Below are positions 1 to 8,926 of a stretch of 64,000 nt of DNA, one piece after another. The DNA is from JAJZCD01 sp964570005. GTDB taxonomy: Bacteria; Patescibacteriota; Saccharimonadia; Saccharimonadales; UBA4665. The stretch is from NCBI GenBank assembly GCA_964570005.1, contig CAZMWE010000001.1:1-64000 (forward strand), read 5' to 3'. A model generated the notes under the pieces. It was given only the letters and a program-made list of their open reading frames with translations, ran no database searches and was not told where the DNA came from. A program made the translations under genes and the position numbers. Each line of letters opens with the position of its first letter. The stretch's first letter is position 1.

Positions 1-315
1 GTTCTGGCGGGCGGTGCGGCTGAAGAGGCTTAGGGCGAATTCACCGTCTGTTTGCCACCCGACAACCAAATCGCGCTCGTGCGGAGCAAGTGCTCGGTCG
101 ATGACCGCGATGTCGCCGTCGAATACGCCTTGCGCCTGCCAGTTGTGACCACGGATGCGGAAGAAATAGGTGCTGCTGGGGTGGCGGACCAGCAGTTTAT
201 CAAGGCTGAGCGGTGAGCCGTTGCGTTCGGCGGCCGGGTTCGGGAAACCGGCATGCACGGCCACTCCCGTGCCGGTTTCGACGCTGGCAGTGTAGGGTCC
301 TGTTACTGGTTCCAT
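1..315 (-). CDS. UmuD-like S24-family protein, catalytically degenerate, truncated by window edge
   Basis: Reading leftward from the ATG at 315, the protein shows the UmuD/LexA C-terminal fold signature: the cleavage-site region AGFPNPAAE, then LLVRHPSSTYFFRIRG and FDGDIAVIDRAL, closely matching E. coli UmuD order and spacing. UmuD is the SOS-processed partner of the translesion polymerase UmuC. The catalytic serine (UmuD GDSM) is replaced by Asn (GHNW), and the catalytic lysine (UmuD EFTVKK) is replaced by Ser (EFALSL), so self-cleavage is not expected although the Ala-Gly site is kept. It overlaps the end of the preceding 64-aa gene by 13 bases. A polymerase gene may follow beyond the window; that is inference. 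No stop codon is seen before base 1. Confidence 0.75.
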   Translation of the reverse strand, partial: MEPVTGPYTASVETGTGVAVHAGFPNPAAERNGSPLSLDKLLVRHPSSTYFFRIRGHNWQAQGVFDGDIAVIDRALAPHERDLVVGWQTDGEFALSLFSRTARQN

Positions 316-497
316 AGCAGGTCTCCGTACCGCTGTGCTTCGGACAGATTGCCGCAATCATCGGCGAACAGCTTCCAGAGGTCTTCAGCGGGCTCAACCG
401 TAAGGTCGAATGGGGTGTATAACGCGACGGTTTTGGCACCCGGGAAGTACCGCCGGATGAGCTGCAGGTCTTCCTGTAAGTAAGCACGGCGGGTCAT
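303..497 (-). CDS. Hypothetical 64-aa protein, middle gene of UmuD-like operon
   Basis: Small acidic protein (MTRRAYLQEDL...GDLLWNQ) with no motif I recognise and no membrane segment. Its ATG overlaps the stop of the upstream 87-aa gene in a TAATG arrangement, and its own end overlaps the start of the UmuD-like gene, so the three genes are almost surely translationally coupled. Context suggests a role linked to DNA-damage tolerance, but nothing in the sequence itself shows this. Confidence 0.7.
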   Translation of the reverse strand: MTRRAYLQEDLQLIRRYFPGAKTVALYTPFDLTVEPAEDLWKLFADDCGNLSEAQRYGDLLWNQ

Positions 498-760
498 TAG
501 AAAGCCCCTTTCGTAGCGAGCAGTGTCCAGTGTTCACCCTGTTGCTGCAGGCGGTACGTTAGGCCGTCGGCTCCGCTCATGTCAAATAGTTTGACTGCCT
601 CGGCTCCGCGCCGTACCAGGTAGCGCAGGCCGCTCGCGAAGGCGATCGCCTGGCCACCGTACTCGATTTCGCGCGGGAAGGTTTTCATGCCCTGCCCACT
701 TGCCTGCCCGGCAAAGTAAAAGGCGTTCACACTTACTTCTTGGTTGATAACGTTGGTCAT
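497..760 (-). CDS. Hypothetical 87-aa protein, first gene of UmuD-like operon
   Basis: Begins at an ATG with an SD-like TAGGAG about 9 bases upstream. The protein (MTNVINQEVSVNAFYFAG...) is soluble, looks like a small mixed alpha/beta domain and has no motif I recognise. It leads a tightly overlapping three-gene operon whose last visible member is UmuD-like. I looked for a LexA-type inverted repeat in the 60 bases upstream and saw none of the Bacillus (CGAAC-N4-GTTCG) or E. coli (CTGT-N8-ACAG) type. Confidence 0.7.
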   Translation of the reverse strand: MTNVINQEVSVNAFYFAGQASGQGMKTFPREIEYGGQAIAFASGLRYLVRRGAEAVKLFDMSGADGLTYRLQQQGEHWTLLATKGAF

Positions 761-1103
761 ACGCTGGTTCTCCTACAAACTTTGAAGATTTATGAAAAAA
801 CCGAAGACTTGTGATTAAGCCCGGGAACGGAGATGAAGAGAGATTTCTGTAGCTACGATTGGCCGTTCACCGCTCGTGACTCTGATAAGAAACCTAAGTT
901 TGTAGAAGGCGCACAGTGACCGAAGTGTGATTGCCTGAATGTGTGTAGCCTGTGTGGTAAAGAGGGCTTTAAAACCGCCAGTCCTCACATGGCTATCTCC
1001 TACTATACGCTCTTGCTTTGACTGTGCAATATGCCCACTGGCGTAAAATTTGCCACAGCCTATCAAGTTAACGAGATGGTAGTTGCATTTTATACATATT
1101 ATG
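761..1103. other. Intergenic stretch between divergent genes
   Basis: About 340 bases between the leftward UmuD-like operon and the rightward 252-aa gene. An antisense open frame crosses it but runs into the 252-aa gene and has no protein-like composition, so I do not call it. I see no strong hairpin, repeat or RNA gene here. Confidence 0.5.
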
Positions 1104-1109
1104 TAGAAT
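1104..1109 (+). promoter_or_regulatory. -10 box of leaderless promoter
   Basis: TAGAAT lies 6 bases before the ATG at 1116, so transcription would begin at or next to the start codon. No SD is present. Confidence 0.55.
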
Positions 1110-1115
1110 AAACAG

Positions 1116-1874
1116 ATGTCAGAATTAGCTTCGCCAGAAGTCCGTCTCGCCGAGCATGCTGATCTGTTAGCCATCAATACTCCTATCCCGCTGCCCGCTG
1201 AACTTGCAGAACTGTTTTTTGAGGACGATATTGCAGTGATTGCGGATGGGCTTATAGCATCAAAGGTGTATGAGAAAGACAACCCTTCTTTTGGGCGATA
1301 CAACGTCGTGGCTCATAAGCTGCAGAGGGAGTTCGTGGGCCGTGCAATTGTACGTGCAATGGCAACTGGTGACCGTAGGTTGATTAGGGTTGCGCTAGAC
1401 CCAATATTGTTTAACGGCCTCCAGACTATTGCAGGGATACAGAGCTATGCGCCAGGTGCATATATGAGATATGCAGAGCGGAAAGAAGAACAGATAGCTC
1501 TCACCGCTCATAGTCTCGGGGCAATTGTCCTTAAGAGCAAGGTTGCCAATTACTTTGCCCGTACGGACAATGAACGCAACATAATACGTGAGGTTGTATT
1601 TGGCTTGTATTCTTCTGACCTTCCCTCGCTAGATGACCCATTCGTAATCTTTGATAGCAAGGTGGGCCCTAGGTTTGACGCCTCAAAAGTCGCAAAACAG
1701 TATGTCGCGAAGCAGGTCAGGAGCCTTATAGCAGAAGGGCGTATAGATGCGAAGCCTGAGCACCATCGTCAATGCCCGGCGGCCGGTATAGTTCTGATGG
1801 CGCTGTGGGAACGGGCTGTCGAACTTTGTGTTGAGAGTCCGGAACTGTTTGCACGCGACCTCGCAGCCACGTAA
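1116..1874 (+). CDS. Hypothetical 252-aa protein
   Basis: Soluble protein without signal peptide or membrane segment. I recognise no domain. It is a lone rightward gene between leftward operons, with a leaderless-type start. Its codon use (AGA, ATA and similar codons) looks more relaxed than that of the neighbouring transporter. The final codons nearly meet the stop of the convergent MMPL gene (3 bases apart). Likely lineage-specific. Confidence 0.7.
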   Translation: MSELASPEVRLAEHADLLAINTPIPLPAELAELFFEDDIAVIADGLIASKVYEKDNPSFGRYNVVAHKLQREFVGRAIVRAMATGDRRLIRVALDPILFNGLQTIAGIQSYAPGAYMRYAERKEEQIALTAHSLGAIVLKSKVANYFARTDNERNIIREVVFGLYSSDLPSLDDPFVIFDSKVGPRFDASKVAKQYVAKQVRSLIAEGRIDAKPEHHRQCPAAGIVLMALWERAVELCVESPELFARDLAAT

Positions 1875-1877
1875 CGT

Positions 1878-3989
1878 CTACCGTCGGTTCTTGTCGACCG
1901 CTGGCCGGTGTCCAGGCCACCACACCTTGTAACCAAGCAGCACGGCCACGCTCGGTACGAGCAGTGGCGCGATGCAGAAGGCTGAGAGCACGATGCCAAA
2001 CGCTACGGCAAAGCCGAGCTGGCTCAAGAAGCTGATGCCGGCCAGCGCCAGCGAGCCAAACGTGCCCGCTAGGATGAGGCCGGCGCTGGCTACGGTCGTG
2101 CTGCTGTGCTCGATGGTCATGTCGGCGGCCTTGTGCGGCGACTCGCCGGCCCGGACTTCTTCGCGCAGACGGACCATAGTCAGGATGTTGTAGTCCGTGC
2201 CGATGGCCACCACGAAGATGTAGACCATGATGGGCAGGAAGAATATCAGCCCAACATTGCCCTGAATGCTCTGGAACAGGTAGACGGTGCCGCCAAGCGT
2301 TGCTGAAAAGCCGAGCGCAACCGCGATGAGCAAGTACAGTGGCGCCAGTATGCTACGTAACAGCAGAAGCAGGATCAGAAAGATGATGACGGCTGCTGCA
2401 GGCAGGATGACCGCCAGATCGCGACTCACGGCGCTGCGTACATCGACGAAGGCGGCGCTCTCCCCTGTCACATACACCTTGGCGTTGGCAGGTGCGGCGG
2501 CGTGAGCCTGCGGCCGGAGGGTATTTTGCACAAAATCCAGAGTAGTCGTTGATCCCGGACTACCGGGTAGAAGCACAGTTACAAGCCCGGTCTTACCATC
2601 TGTCGACAACCGGCTCGGACCCCCGGATTTTACGCTGGGGATGGCGTCGATTTTGTCAGTGGTAGCGGCCAACTGGTCCGGAGTGAGTTTTTGCGAGGAC
2701 GCAATGAAGATTTCGGTCGGCGAAATAGCCCCTGCCGAAAACAGCTTGCTGACCTGGTTGAAGGCCTTGGCCGATTCGGTGTTCTGTGGCTGCTGGCTGC
2801 TGAAGTCATAGCTCATATGGAGCTTGGGGTAGCCGCTGGCAAAAATCAGGAGCAGTACCAGGGCACAACCGGCAACCATGCCGGGATGCCGGCTAACGGT
2901 GCCGCCGATACGCTTTGGTACGGTGCCGGTCGGCTGCTTTTGCCAGCCTTTGCTGGGCCAGAAAATGCGCGGACCAATGATGGCCACCACGGCCGGGATG
3001 AGCGTTAGGACCGCCAGTAGCATGGTAATCACGCAGATGACCAGGCCGGGCGCCAGGTTCTTGAACAGGCCGAAATCAGAAAATCCGAGCGCCGCGAAGG
3101 CGGCTATCACCACAAGTGCGGCCGAAAAGATGGCTTCCCCGGCCCGGCTGAGCGCGAAGGCCACGGCGTCCCTGCCCCGTGCACCATTGCGCAGCCGTTC
3201 GCGGTAGCGGAACAGCAGAAATAGGATGTAGTCAGTACCGATTCCAAAAAGTACGACGGTATAGAGAATACTCAGCTGGTCGCTGATCTTGAAATTAAAG
3301 ATGTGGGCGGCAATCGCGATGAGGGACTGAGCCAGCGTGTATACCAGCGTCACAGCCAGTACGGGTGCAAAGGCGGCTACAGGGCTGCGAAAAATGACAC
3401 CTGGTAGGATGATGACCAGCGCGAAGGTAGCCATCGTGACGATTTTGGTAGCGTTATTGGAGGAGCTGGTACTATCTGCGTCTTCGGCGATGGCACCGGT
3501 AAGGCCGGTTTGCAGGTCAGTGCCGGCAATGAGCTGCTTGACCGTGCTCCGGATATTTTTGGTGAGAGTGCTGTCGGCGGTGCCGCCGGTCGCCTGCCCG
3601 TTTACCATGATCTGTACCATCTGGGCGGTGCCGTCTTTGGACACAAACTGTCCCGATGTCTGTACATCTGCTATGCGATGCAGGTGTGCTGCCTGTAATT
3701 GGTTGGCCAGCGTTTTCACGGCTGTCAGGTCTCCGGTGGTCAATTTGCCACCGTCTTTGCGACTGACCAGCAGTATTTCCGTGTCATCTTTGGACTGCGG
3801 GAACGCCTTGTCACCGATGTTACCTGCCTGGACCGATTCGTATTTATTTGGCAAAAAGCTCGTCTGGTCACTCGACGTGACACTACTGAGCTTAGGCGAA
3901 AATGCGGCGATGACCACACTCACCACTACCCAAACGGCGATTACCCACCACCGATTCCGCGTAATAAATTTTCCTAGTTGGTTGAGCAC
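1878..3989 (-). CDS. MMPL/RND-family membrane exporter
   Basis: A 703-aa protein with the two-fold RND repeat: an N-terminal membrane helix, a periplasmic-type loop, a block of five to six helices, a second loop and a second helix block. The proton-relay motif GTDY appears in both halves (GTDYILFLLFRYRER and GTDYNILTMVRLREE), typical of actinobacterial MmpL and YdfJ-like exporters of lipids or drugs. The start is GTG, preceded by AAGGGGG with 7-base spacing. A perfect 7-bp inverted repeat lies 26 bases upstream (4015-4033), suggesting repression by a dimeric regulator. The substrate cannot be told from sequence. Confidence 0.9.
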   Translation of the reverse strand: MLNQLGKFITRNRWWVIAVWVVVSVVIAAFSPKLSSVTSSDQTSFLPNKYESVQAGNIGDKAFPQSKDDTEILLVSRKDGGKLTTGDLTAVKTLANQLQAAHLHRIADVQTSGQFVSKDGTAQMVQIMVNGQATGGTADSTLTKNIRSTVKQLIAGTDLQTGLTGAIAEDADSTSSSNNATKIVTMATFALVIILPGVIFRSPVAAFAPVLAVTLVYTLAQSLIAIAAHIFNFKISDQLSILYTVVLFGIGTDYILFLLFRYRERLRNGARGRDAVAFALSRAGEAIFSAALVVIAAFAALGFSDFGLFKNLAPGLVICVITMLLAVLTLIPAVVAIIGPRIFWPSKGWQKQPTGTVPKRIGGTVSRHPGMVAGCALVLLLIFASGYPKLHMSYDFSSQQPQNTESAKAFNQVSKLFSAGAISPTEIFIASSQKLTPDQLAATTDKIDAIPSVKSGGPSRLSTDGKTGLVTVLLPGSPGSTTTLDFVQNTLRPQAHAAAPANAKVYVTGESAAFVDVRSAVSRDLAVILPAAAVIIFLILLLLLRSILAPLYLLIAVALGFSATLGGTVYLFQSIQGNVGLIFFLPIMVYIFVVAIGTDYNILTMVRLREEVRAGESPHKAADMTIEHSSTTVASAGLILAGTFGSLALAGISFLSQLGFAVAFGIVLSAFCIAPLLVPSVAVLLGYKVWWPGHRPAVDKNRR

Positions 3990-4014
3990 CGTCTGCCCCC
4001 TTGTCTTACAAGAA

Positions 4015-4033
4015 TAGTTTACTTACTAAACTA
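4015..4033. promoter_or_regulatory. Palindromic operator-like site upstream of MMPL gene
   Basis: TAGTTTA-CTTAC-TAAACTA is a perfect inverted repeat with 7-base arms and a 5-base spacer, placed just upstream of the exporter start. The form resembles TetR/MarR-type operators that commonly control exporters. The regulator gene is not adjacent, so the assignment is inference. Confidence 0.6.
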
Positions 4034-4075
4034 TATCGAAGACGAAGCGCAGCGTCAATTTGAAGTTTCACAGTT

Positions 4076-4462
4076 TCAGGCCGTTAAACTCTGCAGGAAC
4101 TCTACCAGCTCGCGGGGGGTTATTTCGGCCTTGACGAGATAGCCGTCGGCCTGATGTTCGATGTCAGCCCGGACGTCGTCGCGTTGCTCCAGGTTGGTGG
4201 TGATGATAATCTTGGCGTGCAGTTTCGGGGTTTTGGCCGGGTCGCGGAGCGTACGCAGCACTTCGATGCCGGTGACGGTCGGGATCATCAGGTCCAGTAG
4301 GATGATGTCGTACTTATCGGTCTGTGCGGCAGTCAGCCCTTTTTGGCCGTCCAGCTCAACATCCGCCTCGTAGCCGGCCCGCCTAAGCGCTCGTACATAC
4401 AACTCGCTGATGAAATACTCATCTTCGATGCAGAGAATCTTTTTGAGTCTTGGGCCGTCCAT
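4076..4462 (-). CDS. CheY-like response regulator receiver protein
   Basis: A 128-aa single-domain receiver: acidic pair in CIEDE near residue 13, phospho-acceptor D57 in ILLDLM, conserved Thr in IIITTN and Lys in YLVKAE. There is no output domain, so it must act by protein contact or pass phosphate onward. It follows the histidine kinase gene by 28 bases and is its obvious partner. TAGAAT 9 bases before the ATG could also give a separate leaderless message. Confidence 0.92.
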   Translation of the reverse strand: MDGPRLKKILCIEDEYFISELYVRALRRAGYEADVELDGQKGLTAAQTDKYDIILLDLMIPTVTGIEVLRTLRDPAKTPKLHAKIIITTNLEQRDDVRADIEHQADGYLVKAEITPRELVEFLQSLTA

Positions 4463-4490
4463 TACAGTTTAATTCTACCTTAGCAGGCGC

Positions 4491-6032
4491 TTAATTTCGG
4501 TACATACTATGATTTTTGATCCAGCCGTGGGCGTGCCGCGTGATGTCCTGGCTGCCGGTGGCTTTGCGCTCGTCCTCGAGCTTGCCATACGGCATGATGG
4601 TGAACGTGAACGTGCTGCCTTCGCCCGGCTTGCTCTGTACCCAAATATTGCCGCCATGTGCTTCCACGATGACTTTAGCAAGATACAATCCCAAACCGGT
4701 GCCGCCAATCTGGCTGCGGTTCTGGTGGCTGCGGTAAAACTTGTCGAAAATGTACGGCAAAATGCTGCCGTCGATGCCGACGCCGCTGTCCCGGACGCTG
4801 GTTTCGATGAGTCCATCTTTATTAAGCGTACTACTGACAGTTATGACAGCCTTGTCTTTACTGTACTTGATGGCGTTATCTAGCAGGTTGGCGATAAGTT
4901 CGTAAATGCTGTAGCGGTCCACGCCTGCGGTCGGTAGATCGCTGGCTACCTCCGTTTTAATACTGATGCCGCGTACGCCGGCCCGGAGTTGCAGGTCGCT
5001 GACCACGGCATCGATTATTTCCGGCCACTTTTCTTCATGCAGTTGCAGGGACAACTGGTCGTCTTCCACTTTGGCGACGTTCAGAATGTTGTTGACGAAA
5101 GCGGTGAGCTGTCCAGCGGCGGCGTCCATCTGTTTCATAAAACGCTGCAGCTCGGGATCCAGACCGGCTCCAAGCTCCTCGTCGAATACCTCGATATAGC
5201 CGCGCAGCAGCGTGAGCGGCGTGCGCAGCTCATGTACGGCCAGCGCCACAAAACTTAAGGATTGGTCGTCCTGTCCGTAGGTGCCGGTATGGTCGAACAG
5301 TGTGAGCAGTGTCTCGTAGCCTAGCGGATTGCCCTGGTTATAGTGTGCCGCCAGGTCAAACTGTTTGCTGTTATTACTGCCTGGCAGGCCGATACGTACC
5401 CGCTCCCAGCTGTGATCGGCGGCTGCCGCTTTGTCCTTGGTGGTATCCAGCCAGTCATGCAGCGTATCGGTGCTCGTGAACGACATATCGAGGGCGGTGT
5501 ACACGTTCTGACCGGCCAGATCAGTGGCCGGCTTGCTTAAGTATGTAGCGGCAGCTTCATTGGCGTACATGATAGTGTCATCGTGGCTCAGCACAATAAA
5601 CGGCAGCGGCAAATGGTTGGCTACGAAGTTGGTGTGCAAGTCCTGTGCGGCTTCTGATCCGGCATGCTCCATCTTCTGTACGACACTAGTCAGCTGGTAC
5701 AACTGATTAACCAGGTTTGTCACAAGTTCACGGCCCAGGCGCAGCTGCTTGGGATCGGGAGCGGGCATGTCGGCGGCAGTGTCCGGGCTGACATGCATAA
5801 TAGCCTGCCAAATGAATTTAGTCGGGCGTGTGAGCGCGCGGCTTGTTACCCACGGCAGTAATACGAGTGTGAGCAATGGTATGGCAATGATCGCGGCGAT
5901 CTCCTGCCAGCCCGTCAGCTTCAGCACGCGGTCGGTAGCGTACCAGCCGGCCAGGATGAGTGCGTTATTTAGTAGTATGACCAGGAGCAACCTGGCGCGG
6001 AATTGGCGGACGAAACGCTCGAAGTAGCTCAT
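4491..6032 (-). CDS. Membrane-bound PAS histidine kinase
   Basis: 513 aa. Two membrane helices at about residues 12-32 and 44-62 give almost no extracellular loop, so the sensed signal is probably in the membrane or cytoplasm. A PAS-like segment (about 135-250) precedes the HisKA domain with the H box VHELRTP (H267). The ATPase domain has the N box (NLLDNAIKYS), G1 (DSGVGID), F (FDKFYR) and G2 (GGTGLGLYL). It lies 9 bases after the DUF3048 gene and 28 before the receiver gene, so DUF3048 protein, kinase and receiver form one operon. Confidence 0.93.
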   Translation of the reverse strand: MSYFERFVRQFRARLLLVILLNNALILAGWYATDRVLKLTGWQEIAAIIAIPLLTLVLLPWVTSRALTRPTKFIWQAIMHVSPDTAADMPAPDPKQLRLGRELVTNLVNQLYQLTSVVQKMEHAGSEAAQDLHTNFVANHLPLPFIVLSHDDTIMYANEAAATYLSKPATDLAGQNVYTALDMSFTSTDTLHDWLDTTKDKAAAADHSWERVRIGLPGSNNSKQFDLAAHYNQGNPLGYETLLTLFDHTGTYGQDDQSLSFVALAVHELRTPLTLLRGYIEVFDEELGAGLDPELQRFMKQMDAAAGQLTAFVNNILNVAKVEDDQLSLQLHEEKWPEIIDAVVSDLQLRAGVRGISIKTEVASDLPTAGVDRYSIYELIANLLDNAIKYSKDKAVITVSSTLNKDGLIETSVRDSGVGIDGSILPYIFDKFYRSHQNRSQIGGTGLGLYLAKVIVEAHGGNIWVQSKPGEGSTFTFTIMPYGKLEDERKATGSQDITRHAHGWIKNHSMYRN

Positions 6033-6041
6033 GCTCAGGGC

Positions 6042-7346
6042 CTAAGGGGTGTATTTTACTTGGGAGGCAGCCGAGACAGCGCTGATCCAGGTCTGCCCCC
6101 GATTGAGTGGAAGAGGTGCGCCGCTGGCGTCGGTAAAGGTTAGCTGGTCGGTGTTGCTCGCCTTGTGCCACTGCCCGGTCGTGACGCCACCGTTCTGGAA
6201 GACGTAGGCGGTTCCGGTGCCAAGCGGGTTGTAATCGGAATAGTAAGCGCCAGAGGCGTCGAGGGCGCCGCGACTTAACGGTACGACGACGGCGATGACG
6301 ACCGTCGGCGCCAGTTGCTGCCCGGTGTTGGCATCAGTGTCCGGCGTGCCCTCGGTGCTGCGTTTGTAAGTGTTTGTGGTACGGTCAAAGGCAAAGTGCG
6401 GATTGTAGACGGGGCCGGAAATGCTAAGGTCAATATTGCTGGCGGTGGGCTGGGCAAGCGGCGTCTGGGTGGTGGCGCGTGGGAAGCCGGTGAAACTGCT
6501 ATGGTAGCCTTTGGCTGTTTCCAGGTCGTTTAAGGTGGTAATGCCGGTGTAGACGTTATGCGGTGCGGCGCGTGTGGCAATTCGGTGGTAGTAATTGCCA
6601 TTGCTGAACTGATCCATATTTTGCACGCCCCAGCTGGCCAGATCGTTCAGGGCGTCCGGACTGCCGCCGACGTGCGCGTAGGCCGCGTTGAAGCCCAGTG
6701 CCCACTGGATGTAATACGGTCGCGCGCTACGGATAGGGCCGACATTATCCGGCGCAGTATCTTGGTAGAGTGCCATAAAGCGCGTCACACCGCCCTCAGC
6801 CTGGGCTTCAAACACCACACTCGCCTGGCTTAGCCCACTCTGCGGCCGGGCGTCGGTGCTGTTTTCCACCATCACGGCGGTGACCGGTTTTTGATTCAAG
6901 CTGGCGTCAGTGATTTGTAGGCCACTCAGGTCACTGTAAACGGGTTTAGGAATAATCGTTGTGTTTTTAACCGCAGTCTTCTTGGGGGCAGATTTGGGAG
7001 ATTGCGACTGATTGTTGGTGAGCTTCCAGACGCTGCCGCCTGCTCCGCCCAGGACCAGTACGGCAATGGCGGCGGTAATAACCCACTGCTTGCGGCCGCT
7101 TGGCCGCCAGAGGTAAAAGCGCCTCTTGGGTGGTGCAGATGACGAGGACAGTATTGGTGTGTCATGGTCCTCTGTAATCGGCTCAGGCTCGGTCGTTGCT
7201 TCCGCGGCTGTTTCTTCGGGAGTCTTAAAATCCGGATCTTCGGCTTTGGCTAGCTCGAAGATCGACGGTCCCTCGGGGTGAGGTAACGGTTCGATACGTT
7301 TTTGTTTTGCGCCATCCTGTGGGGGCGGCGCCACGTCCTGTATCAT
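6042..7346 (-). CDS. DUF3048 (YerB-like) membrane-anchored protein
   Basis: A long acidic cytoplasmic N-terminus leads to one membrane helix (about residues 72-94), then the extracellular DUF3048 domain, recognisable by PVTAVMVENSTDARPQSGL, VGPIRSARPYY and the downstream TWIS region. The family is envelope-associated with no settled reaction. I place the start at 7346, not at the ATG 30 bases upstream, because ATTATA at 7354-7359 (TATAAT on the coding strand, with a TGG extension) lies exactly 7 bases before it and would exclude the earlier ATG from the transcript. First gene of the operon with the kinase and receiver. Confidence 0.85.
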   Translation of the reverse strand: MIQDVAPPPQDGAKQKRIEPLPHPEGPSIFELAKAEDPDFKTPEETAAEATTEPEPITEDHDTPILSSSSAPPKRRFYLWRPSGRKQWVITAAIAVLVLGGAGGSVWKLTNNQSQSPKSAPKKTAVKNTTIIPKPVYSDLSGLQITDASLNQKPVTAVMVENSTDARPQSGLSQASVVFEAQAEGGVTRFMALYQDTAPDNVGPIRSARPYYIQWALGFNAAYAHVGGSPDALNDLASWGVQNMDQFSNGNYYHRIATRAAPHNVYTGITTLNDLETAKGYHSSFTGFPRATTQTPLAQPTASNIDLSISGPVYNPHFAFDRTTNTYKRSTEGTPDTDANTGQQLAPTVVIAVVVPLSRGALDASGAYYSDYNPLGTGTAYVFQNGGVTTGQWHKASNTDQLTFTDASGAPLPLNRGQTWISAVSAASQVKYTP

Positions 7347-7353
7347 GCTAATG

Positions 7354-7359
7354 ATTATA
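7354..7359 (-). promoter_or_regulatory. Extended -10 of leaderless promoter for DUF3048 operon
   Basis: Coding strand reads TGGTATAAT then 7 bases then ATG (7346). It decides the start codon of the downstream gene. Confidence 0.65.
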
Positions 7360-7397
7360 CCAGAGCCGCCATGCACGTCAGCCCCTTAAGGCGTACA

Positions 7398-8825
7398 TTA
7401 CAACGCGGCGAGCGTTTGATCGATGCGGCGCAGCGTTGTTTCGCGGCCCAGCACACTGAGCGTTTCGGCCAACCCGGGGCTGGCCGGTGACTGCGTGGTG
7501 GCGATGCGGATAAGACTGAAAAGCACGCCCGGCTTCTGGCCGGTAGTCTCGAGCAACTCGTTTAGTCTATCCGTCAGGTCCTGCAGGCTGAAATCACTTT
7601 GCTCCAGGCTGGTTTTGGCGTCGCCCAACATGTTCTTAAGCTCAGCGTGGTCAAATTTTTTGAGCTGCTTGTTGCCGTCGACAAGTTCTATGTCTATGGG
7701 CAGGTCGGTAAAGAAAAACGCGGTGAGCGTGGGCAGTTCCTTAAAGTATTTGAGGCGCTCCTGCGTGAGGCTGAGCACGGCTCGCTTGTATTCATCGCTG
7801 CTGCCAGCGGCTTCGGCGGGCCAGAATTCAGTCACTTTTTCGTATAGGTTGTCCGGTGGCAGCTCACGGATGTAATGGCCGTTCAGCCACAATAGTCGGC
7901 GCTCATCGAACGTAGCGCCACTGCGGCCGACGCGACTTAAGGAGAATTTTTCAATTAGCTGCTCACGGTTGAACACTTCCTGTTCGGTACCGTCGTTCCA
8001 CCCCAGCAAGGCCATGAAGTTTATGAGAGCGTCCGGCAGGAAGCCGTCACGGATGTAATCCAGCACATCCTTGGCTCCGTCGCGCTTGCTGAGCTTTTTG
8101 CGGCCGTCGGGGCCTAAAATGTGCGGCACGGTGGCGATAAGTGGTCGTTCTATAGCTAACGCTTCATACAAGTTGAGGTAGTTCGGCATGCTGGCCGTGA
8201 ATTCCTGGCCGCGGATGATATGTGTAATCTTCATTTCTGCGTCGTCAACTATGTGGGCGAAGTTGTACGTCGGTAGCCCGTCGGATTTTATTAGGATAAA
8301 ATCGTCGACGACCTCCGGGCCGGTGTGTAAATCGCCCATGACTTCGTCGTGCCAGTCGTAGACTTTAGGGTCGCTCTTAAACCGCAGCGGCATACCGGGC
8401 TGCCAGGCTGGCGGGTTCTCGGGTTGGTGTTTACGAGCCAGAAACGGTTTTTTTTGAATTTTGGCTTGTTCACGCAGGGCACTCAACTCTTCGGGAGAAC
8501 GTGTATCTGCGTAAGCACGGCCACTGCTGATCAGCTTCTGTGCCCAGGCATGGTAGCTGTCCAGGCGTTCACTTTGCGTGTACGGGCCATACGGGCCACC
8601 GATGTCCGGGCCTTCGTCGTAATCCAACCCAAGTGCCCGCAAACTGGCGATGAGGTGTTCGCGCGCACCCTCCACTTCTCGCTTTTTGTCGGTATCCTCG
8701 AACCGCAGCACGAACTGGCCGTTGTTTTGGCGAGCCACCAGCCACGCGAACAGTGCCGTGCGGATACCGCCGACGTGCAAATAGCCAGTTGGGCTGGGGG
8801 CAAAACGGGTGCGGACGGGTTTCAT
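7398..8825 (-). CDS. gltX: Glutamyl-tRNA synthetase
   Basis: Class I synthetase charging tRNA-Glu. The HIGH-type motif is in FAPSPTGYLHVGGIRTALF at the N-terminus, the KMSKS-type motif is KKLSKRDG in the middle, and WLNGHYIR and the C-terminal anticodon-binding region are present; length about 475 aa is usual. Whether it also charges tRNA-Gln (non-discriminating type) cannot be decided here. The start at 8825 is preferred over an ATG at 8834 because the earlier ATG overlaps the -10 box TATAAT, which lies 7 bases before the chosen ATG. Confidence 0.96.
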   Translation of the reverse strand: MKPVRTRFAPSPTGYLHVGGIRTALFAWLVARQNNGQFVLRFEDTDKKREVEGAREHLIASLRALGLDYDEGPDIGGPYGPYTQSERLDSYHAWAQKLISSGRAYADTRSPEELSALREQAKIQKKPFLARKHQPENPPAWQPGMPLRFKSDPKVYDWHDEVMGDLHTGPEVVDDFILIKSDGLPTYNFAHIVDDAEMKITHIIRGQEFTASMPNYLNLYEALAIERPLIATVPHILGPDGRKKLSKRDGAKDVLDYIRDGFLPDALINFMALLGWNDGTEQEVFNREQLIEKFSLSRVGRSGATFDERRLLWLNGHYIRELPPDNLYEKVTEFWPAEAAGSSDEYKRAVLSLTQERLKYFKELPTLTAFFFTDLPIDIELVDGNKQLKKFDHAELKNMLGDAKTSLEQSDFSLQDLTDRLNELLETTGQKPGVLFSLIRIATTQSPASPGLAETLSVLGRETTLRRIDQTLAAL

Positions 8826-8832
8826 GCCGCTC

Positions 8833-8838
8833 ATTATA
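8833..8838 (-). promoter_or_regulatory. -10 box of leaderless gltX promoter
   Basis: TATAAT on the coding strand, 7 bases from the ATG at 8825. Confidence 0.65.
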
Positions 8839-8926
8839 TAAGAAGTTAATCCCTAAACGAACTGCTTGTGGTTGCGTATGTAACTACAGGGTGTATTGTA
8901 GAGTCCAGGATAACCAGGAGTAGACT

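Noticed and set aside
815..1303. Antisense 162-aa open frame over the UmuD-operon promoter and the 252-aa gene
   Set aside because: Composition is not protein-like, it has no ribosome site or promoter, and it covers the 5' part of a better-supported gene.
3337..4017. 226-aa + strand frame opposite the MMPL gene
   Set aside because: Exact shadow of a strongly supported transporter gene; also runs through the operator palindrome.
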